Assembly: GCA_002707155.1 (NCBI GenBank)
Contig: PAME01000013.1
Coordinates: 1-64,000 of the forward strand
Reading direction: 5' to 3'
DNA length: 64,000 nt
Source: Crocinitomicaceae bacterium
GTDB lineage: Bacteria; Bacteroidota; Bacteroidia; Flavobacteriales_G; Salibacteraceae
Shown: positions 55,046-61,467 of the stretch, piece by piece
Layout: every line of letters starts with the position of its first letter
Position numbering within the stretch: the stretch's first letter is position 1
The notes under the pieces: generated by a model
What the model saw: the letters and a program-made list of their open reading frames with translations, nothing else
Database searches by the model: none
What the model was told of the DNA's origin: nothing
Program-made: the position numbers and the translations under genes

Positions 55046-55975
55046 TTACTCTATCAGATAGCTTGGAATTTTAGCAATTTCGTCATAAGAAAAAGCGGCA
55101 CCCGACCAGCGCTTCAAAACTTGGCCGTTTTTTACCAATAAAAATGTGGGGAGTACTCCTTTTGTAAATTTGAAGAAACTGTTTTCACGATACATGGTGT
55201 AGGGCAAATTACTATTGGATTCAAATCGAAATTCATCCATTTTTGACTCATCGCCTATAAACAATGCATGTATTCTTGGGAGGTCATGCTTTTTTGCAGC
55301 AACAGATAGTTTTTGCGCACCTACTCTGCAATGAGGACAAGATATACTCAGAAAAGCTATCAAATATTCTCCTTCTTCCATATTAAATGGGATATTGGCT
55401 TTGATGGTATCTGGAATTAATTCCGTTCGTAGCTTATAAGGATATTGAGTTTCGTCAATGTTTGAAAAATAACCATCAGGGGGATTTAAAATAAAAGGCA
55501 ATGCAGCAATTGCTAAGCCTCCAACAATATAAATCCACTTAAAATTTCTTGGAGTTGGAGTAAATAACCTTAATGCTCCAAGAGATATAATTATTAATAA
55601 AGCATTTTTCAGTAAGGACTCAATAGGAGTCATGCTAAATAGTGTTCCAAAGCAACCACAGTTTACATCGTTGCCTCTAAACCACCATAACAACAAAAGG
55701 TACACGCAAAAGAACAGCGTTAAATATAGCCCCGATTTTAAAAGAAGTTTGGTAAACTTAGTGTTAAATAAAAGTCCCACTCCTATAAAAGCTTCCAATG
55801 CTATAAGCAAACGCGCCGCATAGGGGGAAATCGACCACGGAACAAGTCCAGAATCTACTAGAGTTAATTCAAATGGTTCTATTGGAGCTAGTTTTAACCA
55901 AGCTGAAACCAAAAAAACCGCAGCAATAAGCTGTTGAAATAAATACCTTAATGCAAATTTCTTATCGATTGTCAT
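55046..55975 (-). CDS. MauE-like membrane protein fused to a DsbA-type thioredoxin
   Basis: 309 residues. Residues about 8-140 hold four membrane helices with CGCFG (Cys106, Cys108), the signature of MauE/DoxX-like proteins, which work in disulfide formation for methylamine dehydrogenase. A further helix lies at about 147-165. Residues about 175-309 are a periplasmic thioredoxin-like domain with CPHC at 213-216, the active site of E. coli DsbA, and the cis-Pro in LPTFLL. I read it as a one-chain thiol oxidase, with the MauE part able to pass electrons to quinone (inference). It sits inside the cysteine-lipoprotein array on the same strand. Confidence 0.8.
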   Translation of the reverse strand: MTIDKKFALRYLFQQLIAAVFLVSAWLKLAPIEPFELTLVDSGLVPWSISPYAARLLIALEAFIGVGLLFNTKFTKLLLKSGLYLTLFFCVYLLLLWWFRGNDVNCGCFGTLFSMTPIESLLKNALLIIISLGALRLFTPTPRNFKWIYIVGGLAIAALPFILNPPDGYFSNIDETQYPYKLRTELIPDTIKANIPFNMEEGEYLIAFLSISCPHCRVGAQKLSVAAKKHDLPRIHALFIGDESKMDEFRFESNSNLPYTMYRENSFFKFTKGVLPTFLLVKNGQVLKRWSGAAFSYDEIAKIPSYLIE

Positions 55976-56058
55976 ATTATCACCTTTATAATCGGCATAG
56001 CTGAGTTGGTGTTTTTAAAACCCATACAAAAAATAGAGTTGTTTTTTAATGATCTGCT

Positions 56059-56301
56059 TTATTTTACTTCGGTCAAAGGCTCGCATTTTCCCGAACCATT
56101 CCATTCTGTAGCAGCATCATTCATCCTTACTTCTAAATCGGTAACCTCTTGTTCAGTCATCTTTTTTTCGCCACAAGTAAAATCTCCTTCCACTATCTTT
56201 TCACCTACAGTATCAAAATAACAACATTCATAGCTCTTTTTGCAAGAGGATAATGCAAGTGCTGATAAGGTGGCAATAAGCAAAAATCTATATTTCTTCA
56301 T
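56059..56301 (-). CDS. small cysteine lipoprotein, CC type
   Basis: 80 residues. Signal peptide MKKYRFLLIATLSALALSSC, then KKSYECCYFD. A Cys in DFTCGEKK is followed by an acidic helix (TEQEVTDLEVRM), and the last Cys is in GKCEPL. Four cysteines besides the lipid one. The CC-type copies share Y-[EQ]-C-C-Y, a Gly/Cys turn, a helix of Glu/Lys and a C-terminal [GA]KCE. It is separated from the MauE-thioredoxin gene by 83 bases. Confidence 0.83.
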   Translation of the reverse strand: MKKYRFLLIATLSALALSSCKKSYECCYFDTVGEKIVEGDFTCGEKKMTEQEVTDLEVRMNDAATEWNGSGKCEPLTEVK

Positions 56302-56469
56302 TTATTCTTCTGTTTTCTCCAACGGTTCAATTTTTAACGTCTGTATTTAATCAGCCATCAAAAGTCGTAACATTTAGACTGTATTGTACAAAAAAATATG
56401 TGAAACATCTCGAAAAAACAAAACCTTCATCCAACTGAATCATTTGGCTAACAACCACATATTTAATGC

Positions 56470-56492
56470 AAAAAAAAAGAGGCCTAGACCTC
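56470..56492 (-). terminator. probable terminator that includes the stop codon
   Basis: On the minus strand GAGG-TCTAGG-CCTC is followed by nine T (A run 56470-56478). The TAG stop of the 77-residue lipoprotein lies in the loop. The stem is only 4 bp, so it is weaker than the others. Confidence 0.55.
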
Positions 56493-56717
56493 CTCACATT
56501 TAGCCGTTCCAGAAATTTCGGTATTGGCTTTTTCAATCATACCTGCCTCCAGGTCCTCCGCTTCGCCTTTGCTGTATTTACCAGAAGTACAACCTAAATC
56601 ATCGGCACCTAACCGCTCTCCTTCTGAAGTCAAATAACAACATTGGTAATCTTTCTTACAAGAAATTGATACGAGAACAATCAATCCAAATAAAAGTAAT
56701 AATGGAATTTTTTTCAT
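56484..56717 (-). CDS. small cysteine lipoprotein, CC type
   Basis: 77 residues. Signal peptide MKKIPLLLLFGLIVLVSISC, then KKDYQCCYLTSEG, DDLGCTSGKYS, an acidic helix (KGEAEDLEAGM) and SGTAKCEEV. Four cysteines after the lipid Cys, at the same spacing as the 56059 and 56866 copies. Own -7 element (56740-56747) and own terminator. Function unknown. Confidence 0.83.
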   Translation of the reverse strand: MKKIPLLLLFGLIVLVSISCKKDYQCCYLTSEGERLGADDLGCTSGKYSKGEAEDLEAGMIEKANTEISGTAKCEEV

Positions 56718-56739
56718 TTTTATAGTTTTATTAATTTAA

Positions 56740-56747
56740 CAAAAGTA
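56740..56747 (-). promoter_or_regulatory. Bacteroidota -7 promoter element (77-residue lipoprotein)
   Basis: TACTTTTG on the minus strand, 22 bases before ATG 56717. Confidence 0.5.
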
Positions 56748-56865
56748 GCTGGAAGAGAAAAGTACAGTTTTTTAATATGCTGTTCTATAAATGCTCTCTA
56801 AAAGTCGACTAATTACACATTATAAGGCCATTTTATTAAATCAAAAAGTCCTGTATGCTTCCTTT

Positions 56866-57102
56866 CTAGTTTTTCTCACATTTTGCGCTTCCACCAAATG
56901 AACTGGCATCTAAATTAAATTCGGCCTCTATTTCTTCGGCCTCTTTTTTACTCATTCTAGAAGTGGCGCAACCAAAATTTCCCGTGCCAGAACCTAATTT
57001 ACTTCCATCGGCATCCAAATAGCAACATTCATAATCCCTTCGGCATGAAGATAATGTTGCGATAATTATCGTCACAAAAGCAACTAATAATAATTTTTTC
57101 AT
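56866..57102 (-). CDS. small cysteine lipoprotein, CC type
   Basis: 78 residues. Signal peptide MKKLLLVAFVTIIIATLSSC, then RRDYECCYLDADGSK, a Gly-rich turn, NFGCATSRMS, a helix (KKEAEEIEAEF) and SAKCEKN. Four cysteines beside the lipid one. Most similar to the 56484 copy. The KK of the other copies after the lipobox is RR here. Own -7 element (57146-57153); no clear terminator follows. Confidence 0.84.
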   Translation of the reverse strand: MKKLLLVAFVTIIIATLSSCRRDYECCYLDADGSKLGSGTGNFGCATSRMSKKEAEEIEAEFNLDASSFGGSAKCEKN

Positions 57103-57145
57103 TCTTATAAATTTTAATACGTCAGAATATTCAACAATGATAAGG

Positions 57146-57153
57146 CAAATCTA
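57146..57153 (-). promoter_or_regulatory. Bacteroidota -7 promoter element (78-residue lipoprotein)
   Basis: TAGATTTG on the minus strand, 43 bases before ATG 57102. Confidence 0.45.
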
Positions 57154-57220
57154 GTTTTAGTGTATTTAAAACAATTACAATTATGACAAGAATCTAAAGC
57201 ATAGAAAGTGAAATTTAGTC

Positions 57221-57248
57221 AAAAAAAAAGCCGCTAAAATGCGGCTTT
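57221..57248 (-). terminator. Rho-independent terminator
   Basis: Stem AAAGCCGC (57227-57234) with GCGGCTTT (57241-57248), 6-nt loop, then nine T on the minus strand. Ends the 67-residue lipoprotein gene. Confidence 0.9.
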
Positions 57249-57265
57249 CTAAAAACTTTAAAAAA

Positions 57266-57469
57266 TTATTTGATAGTACAAGTTACATCTGTATCATTAT
57301 AACCTTCACATTTTTCTTCAGCGTTCTTTTTTGTATCATTAATAGTTTCTGAACTACTTCCTGATACAGAAGCAGAATTAACAGTACACTCACATACGTA
57401 ATCTTTTTTACAAGAAGTCATTCCAGCAATCATAAGACCTGCTGCAGCAATCATTAGCATTTTTTTCAT
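57266..57469 (-). CDS. small cysteine lipoprotein, CxC type
   Basis: 67 residues. Signal peptide MKKMLMIAAAGLMIAGMTSC, then KKDYVCECTV, a Ser-rich linker, a helix ending EEKCEGY, and VTCTIK. Four cysteines after the lipid Cys. The signal peptide is near-identical to that of the 57668 copy (AAAG.MIAGM.SCKKDY), so the two are a recent duplication. Own -7 element and strong own terminator, so it is transcribed alone. Confidence 0.87.
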   Translation of the reverse strand: MKKMLMIAAAGLMIAGMTSCKKDYVCECTVNSASVSGSSSETINDTKKNAEEKCEGYNDTDVTCTIK

Positions 57470-57501
57470 AATAGTAAACTTTAAATTGTTTTAGTATTTT
57501 G

Positions 57502-57509
57502 CAAATATA
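57502..57509 (-). promoter_or_regulatory. Bacteroidota -7 promoter element (67-residue lipoprotein)
   Basis: TATATTTG on the minus strand, 32 bases before ATG 57469. Confidence 0.5.
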
Positions 57510-57618
57510 ACGAATAGATTTTTCAACTTTACTTGAACACCTATAAATTATAAACTACATTCTTATGTTTCATCAATTAAACTTGAATCGTAAGCAAGTA
57601 CACTTCAAAAATTAGAGC

Positions 57619-57644
57619 AAAAAAAAGCCGCATTATGCGGCTTT
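57619..57644 (-). terminator. Rho-independent terminator
   Basis: Stem AAAGCCGCA (57624-57632) with TGCGGCTTT (57636-57644), 3-nt loop, then eight T on the minus strand. Ends the 57668 gene. Its core resembles the terminator at 57221. Confidence 0.9.
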
Positions 57645-57667
57645 CTTATAAGTGTAAGTCTAACTGA

Positions 57668-57901
57668 CTACTTCTCAGCAAGAGTAAAAGTAACACCAGC
57701 TACATTGCCTGCGTCACAAGCTGTTTTAGCGTCATCTTCTTTCTGCTTTTCCAACGTAGTAGTAGTTGCACTAGAAGGTACTGTGATTCCCAAAACTGTT
57801 GTCTCTGGAGTTGTACAAGTACATGTGTAATCTTTTTTACATGAAGACATTCCAGCAATCATGAAGCCTGCCGCAGCAACTAATAATAATTTTTTCTTAA
57901 C
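57668..57901 (-). pseudogene. small cysteine lipoprotein, CxC type, with lost ATG and lost last Cys
   Basis: The frame from GTT at 57901 reads VKKKLLLVAAAGFMIAGM then SSCKKDYTCTCT, which aligns along the whole signal peptide with the 57266 copy. But the expected ATG is a GTT, and no ATG lies further upstream before an in-frame TAA (ATT codons do). The first in-frame ATG, at 57862, leaves only MIAGMSSC, too short for export. The conserved last Cys (VTCTIK in the sister copy) is Phe here (VTFTLAEK), leaving three cysteines after the lipid one. It may be a decaying copy, or may start at a non-standard codon. Promoter element and terminator remain. Confidence 0.7.
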
Positions 57902-57929
57902 AATAATTTTAATAAGTTAGATTATGCTG

Positions 57930-57937
57930 CAATAATA
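57930..57937 (-). promoter_or_regulatory. possible -7 element (57668 lipoprotein)
   Basis: TATTATTG on the minus strand. A TTTG at 57956-57959, at the repeat edge, lies 18 bases upstream and could be the -33 element. Confidence 0.4.
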
Positions 57938-57955
57938 CTGTTTTGTTTCACAAAA

Positions 57956-57990
57956 CAAACAACAAACAACAAACAACAAATAACAAACAA
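57956..57990. repeat. heptanucleotide tandem repeat (CAAACAA)5
   Basis: Five head-to-tail copies of CAAACAA; the fourth has one C-to-T change. On the minus strand this is TTGTTTG repeated, so it supplies several TTTG words just upstream of the 57668 gene. Confidence 0.85.
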
Positions 57991-58254
57991 CAACTCTGAA
58001 AATTCTTTTGATGAGTATTAATTAATGGATTTTTAAACCTGGAAATTTAAAAGTCTTTCAACTATTTTAAGAAAGCCCAAATTTTTAAAACGCTAAATGA
58101 ACTAACCGTCATGGTCGAAATTTGATAGTCCAACCCTTTGCCCCTAGACTGTTATGGGACTAAAATCGATTGATAAGTTGGCTAGTGCAGCCAATATATC
58201 GTTTGTCATAGCGATCTGACTGTGGAATGTAAACAACAAATGAGTTCATAAAAT

Positions 58255-58282
58255 AAAAAAAGACCTAACTATTAATTAGGCC
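58255..58282 (-). terminator. Rho-independent terminator of tRNA-fMet
   Basis: Seven-bp stem (58262-58268 with 58276-58282, one G-T pair), then seven T on the minus strand. Confidence 0.8.
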
Positions 58283-58290
58283 TTTTCTAG

Positions 58291-58363
<73 letters not shown>

Positions 58364-58399
58364 ATATGTCTTAGTTGGTATTGGTTAATTTCGCGGCTG

Positions 58400-58407
58400 C
58401 AAATATA
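58400..58407 (-). promoter_or_regulatory. Bacteroidota -7 promoter element (tRNA-fMet)
   Basis: TATATTTG on the minus strand, 36 bases before the tRNA 5' end. Confidence 0.45.
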
Positions 58408-58417
58408 CATCTTTCTT

Positions 58418-58425
58418 TAATTTTG
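58418..58425 (+). promoter_or_regulatory. Bacteroidota -7 promoter element (era)
   Basis: TAATTTTG, 20 bases before ATG 58446. It overlaps the upstream region of the divergent tRNA promoter. Confidence 0.5.
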
Positions 58426-58445
58426 CAGCTAAATAAAACTAAAAT

Positions 58446-59327
58446 ATGTCTCATAAAGCTGGATTTGTAAACATCATTGGCAACCCAAACGTTGGTAAAA
58501 GCACGTTAATAAACAAGTTAGTAGGCGAAAAGCTTTCAATAATTACTTCGAAAGCTCAAACTACACGGCATAGAATACAAGGAATTGTATCCGGCGAAGA
58601 TTTCCAAATTGTATATTCCGATACCCCAGGAATTCTAACTCCGGCCTACAAAATGCATGAAGGCATGATGAGTTTTGTAGAAAGCTCATTGCAGGATGCC
58701 GACATTCTGCTCTTCGTGAGTGAAGTAGGTGAAACCAAGATCAAGAACGAAGCTATCTTTCGAAAAGTACAAGAAATGCATATTCCAGTAATCGTAGTAC
58801 TAAACAAAATCGACTTGAGCGATCAAGAAACACTTGAAGGGCAAGTTGACCTTTGGAAGGAAAGAATGCCTAAGGCTACAATAATTCCAATATCGGCTTT
58901 ACATGGTGCAAATATTCAACCGGTTTGGGATCACATTATTAAAAACCTTCCAGATTCTCCTGCCTATTTCCCGAAAGATGAGATTACAGACAAGCCTATG
59001 CGATTTTTTATGTCTGAAATTATCCGCGAGAAAATCTTTAACCACTATAAAAAAGAAATTCCGTATGCATGTGAAGTAGTAATTGAAGAGTTTAAAGAAG
59101 AACCTACCATAACAAGAATTAGAGCTGAAATTTATGTTGAGCGCGACAGTCAAAAAGGAATTATCATTGGGCATAAAGGCTTGGGCTTAAAACGAGTTGG
59201 GACAGAGGCTAGAAAAGAAATGGAAGTTTTTCTGGATAAAAAAGTATTTTTAGAAATGTATGTCAAAGTGAATAAAGACTGGCGCAATAAAAATCCAGAA
59301 TTAAAACGCTTTGGCTACTTAAACTAG
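58446..59327 (+). CDS. era: GTPase Era
   Basis: Ribosome-assembly GTPase that binds the 3' end of 16S rRNA. 293 residues. G1 GNPNVGKST, the Era-type switch I with QTTRHRIQGI, G3 DTPG, G4 NKID, and a C-terminal KH domain (IIGHKGLGLKRVGTEARKEME). Starts 20 bases after a promoter element and is followed by der after 54 bases, so the two GTPase genes are close neighbours. Confidence 0.97.
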   Translation: MSHKAGFVNIIGNPNVGKSTLINKLVGEKLSIITSKAQTTRHRIQGIVSGEDFQIVYSDTPGILTPAYKMHEGMMSFVESSLQDADILLFVSEVGETKIKNEAIFRKVQEMHIPVIVVLNKIDLSDQETLEGQVDLWKERMPKATIIPISALHGANIQPVWDHIIKNLPDSPAYFPKDEITDKPMRFFMSEIIREKIFNHYKKEIPYACEVVIEEFKEEPTITRIRAEIYVERDSQKGIIIGHKGLGLKRVGTEARKEMEVFLDKKVFLEMYVKVNKDWRNKNPELKRFGYLN

Positions 59328-59381
59328 CTTTATTTCTCCTCCTCCGAGAATTAAACGTTTCTTTGCAAAAAATTACCGAAA

Positions 59382-60689
59382 ATGAATTCAGTTGTAGCAA
59401 TTGTTGGGCGTCCAAACGTCGGGAAATCTACTTTTTTTAATCGATTAGTAGGAACACGTGATGCCATTGTTGATGAATTTAGTGGTGTTACCAGAGACCG
59501 CCACTATGGAAAAACCAACTGGAACGGCAAGGATTTTACTGTAGTAGACACTGGCGGCTACGTAAAAAACTCGGATAATGTTTTCGATGCAGAAATTCGA
59601 AAACAGGTTCAAGTTGCAATTGATGAAGCACAGGTAATTGTATTTGTTGTAGATGTTATGACGGGTGTCGTTGACTTGGATCAAGAAGTTGCGCAATTAC
59701 TCAGACAAAGCCAAAAAAAGATTTTTTTAGTGGTTAATAAAGTAGACAACCACAAACGAGCTGAAGATGCAGTTGAATTTTATGGCTTAGGATTAGGAGA
59801 GTACTATTGCGTTTCTTCTATCAATGGCAGTGGAACTGGAGACGTTTTAGACGGAATTGTAAAGGACCTGCCCGACACAGAGTTTGTTGATGAATATGAA
59901 GGGCTTCCTCGTTTTGCAGTGGTTGGCAGACCAAATGCTGGAAAATCTTCTTTAATAAATTCATTAATAGGAGAAGAACGAAATATTGTAACCGACATTG
60001 CTGGAACTACTCGAGATACAAACGACATACGTTTTAATGCCTATGGGTTTGACTTTGTATTAGTAGATACCGCTGGAATTCGCAGAAAGAAAAAGGTACA
60101 TGAAGATTTGGAGTTCTACTCTGTTATGCGAGCGATTAAAGCCCTGGAAAGAGCTGACGTTTGTATTGTAATGATAGATGCAGTGGAAGGAATTAGTTCT
60201 CAAGACTTGAACATCATTGGCCTAGCAATAAAAAACAATAAAGGTGTTGTTGTACTCTTTAATAAGTGGGATTTAATCGAAAAAGAGACGAATACAGCCC
60301 GTGATATGGAAATCAGCATCAAAGAAAAGCTTGAACCATTTGACGATGTGAACATACTGTTCATCTCTGTTCACGAAAAGCAACGCTTGCATAGGACGCT
60401 AGAAAGTGCAGTTGCAGTCTATGAAAATAGGGCCCAAAAAATAAAAACAAGCGCGTTGAACGAGTTGCTTTTACCTATTATCGAAAGGAACCCTCCACCT
60501 GCATTAAAAGGTAAGCACATTAAAATTAAATACATAACTCAGCTACCCGTTCGGTATCCAACATTTGCATTCTATTGTAATTTGCCTCAATATATCAAGG
60601 AACCTTACAAGCGTTTTATAGAAAACAAACTCAGAAAGCATTACAATTTTACTGGCGTTCCCATTTCAATCTTTTTTAGAGCGAAATAG
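59382..60689 (+). CDS. der: GTPase Der (EngA)
   Basis: Tandem-GTPase for 50S subunit assembly. 435 residues. G domain 1: GRPNVGKST (about 8-16), DTGG, NKVD. G domain 2: GRPNAGKSS (about 185), DTAGIRRKKKV, NKWDL. C-terminal KH-like domain ends with NFTGVPISIFFRAK. Length is normal for the family. Confidence 0.97.
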   Translation: MNSVVAIVGRPNVGKSTFFNRLVGTRDAIVDEFSGVTRDRHYGKTNWNGKDFTVVDTGGYVKNSDNVFDAEIRKQVQVAIDEAQVIVFVVDVMTGVVDLDQEVAQLLRQSQKKIFLVVNKVDNHKRAEDAVEFYGLGLGEYYCVSSINGSGTGDVLDGIVKDLPDTEFVDEYEGLPRFAVVGRPNAGKSSLINSLIGEERNIVTDIAGTTRDTNDIRFNAYGFDFVLVDTAGIRRKKKVHEDLEFYSVMRAIKALERADVCIVMIDAVEGISSQDLNIIGLAIKNNKGVVVLFNKWDLIEKETNTARDMEISIKEKLEPFDDVNILFISVHEKQRLHRTLESAVAVYENRAQKIKTSALNELLLPIIERNPPPALKGKHIKIKYITQLPVRYPTFAFYCNLPQYIKEPYKRFIENKLRKHYNFTGVPISIFFRAK

Positions 60690-60709
60690 GGTTTTTGAAA
60701 AGTAATAAT

Positions 60710-60731
60710 GAGATCCTGAAATAAATTCAGG
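60710..60731. repeat. short flavobacterial REP-like hairpin
   Basis: GAGATCCTGAA-ATAAA-TTCAGG; the CCTGAA/TTCAGG stem (60715-60720, 60726-60731) and GAGAT lead resemble the element at 16125-16148. It lies between convergent der and recR. No T run. Confidence 0.45.
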
Positions 60732-60757
60732 GTAAAGTTGAAGAACCAGAATTAGAA

Positions 60758-61375
60758 CTACCTTGATAAAGTTTGTTCAAAAGGAGTTCGATGCTGAATA
60801 CTGCGACCCAAAGTAATTTCGTCGGTATATTGTAATTCGTCTCCAATACTAACTCCTCGAGCAATCGAAGTGACTTTACACTCAAAAGCTTCAAGCTTTT
60901 TATACAAATAAAAGGAAGTTGTATCCCCTTCCATGGTTGCGTTCAATGCTAAAATTATCTCCGATACTTCACCAGATTCTACCCGGCTGAATAACGAAGA
61001 AATATTCAAATCGCTTGGTCCAATTCCATCCATAGGAGAAATTATACCACCCAAAACATGATACAAACCTTGATACAGTTGCGTAGATTCAATGGCCAAT
61101 ACATCCCGTAAATCCTCAACTACACAAATTACCGATTGATCTCGTTTTGCTTGAGCACAAATATTGCATTTTGCGCCATCAGAAATGTTTCCACATGTTT
61201 CACAAAACCGCACATTCTCCTTCATACTGGAAATTGCATGTGTAAATTGGCTTACTTCTAACGTATCTCTTCGAAGTAAATGCAAGGTAAGTCTTAGAGC
61301 AGATTTCCTTCCTATACCTGGTAAACTGGCAATTGCCTCGACTGCTTCTTGTAAGTATTTTGATGGTAATTCCAT
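60758..61375 (-). CDS. recR: recombination mediator RecR
   Basis: Works with RecF/RecO to load RecA at gaps. 205 residues. HhH region (AVEAIASLPGIGRKSALRL), zinc finger with CETC and CNIC, and Toprim domain (VCVVEDLRDVLAIE-type, GIGPSDLN). ATG at 61375 lies 7 bases after a TAAATTTG element. Convergent with der. Confidence 0.95.
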   Translation of the reverse strand: MELPSKYLQEAVEAIASLPGIGRKSALRLTLHLLRRDTLEVSQFTHAISSMKENVRFCETCGNISDGAKCNICAQAKRDQSVICVVEDLRDVLAIESTQLYQGLYHVLGGIISPMDGIGPSDLNISSLFSRVESGEVSEIILALNATMEGDTTSFYLYKKLEAFECKVTSIARGVSIGDELQYTDEITLGRSIQHRTPFEQTLSR

Positions 61376-61382
61376 GAGTGGG

Positions 61383-61390
61383 CAAATTTA
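61383..61390 (-). promoter_or_regulatory. possible -7 element close to recR start
   Basis: TAAATTTG on the minus strand, 7 bases before ATG, which would give a leaderless message. Confidence 0.35.
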
Positions 61391-61467
61391 TGCTATTCAA
61401 CTTCTGAATGTGGATGAAAATGAAGAAGAAGCGAATAAATCAAAGCAGCTAATGATTCCTTTGTAAA

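Larger units (their letters stand above)
57902..58254. other. intergenic region with promoter element and heptanucleotide repeat
   Basis: Besides the -7 element at 57930-57937 and the CAAACAA repeat at 57956-57990, the remaining bases (about 58000-58254) hold no gene or strong hairpin that I can see. Confidence 0.6.

Noticed and set aside
57956..57990. CRISPR-like repeats
   Set aside because: The units are contiguous 7-mers without spacers.
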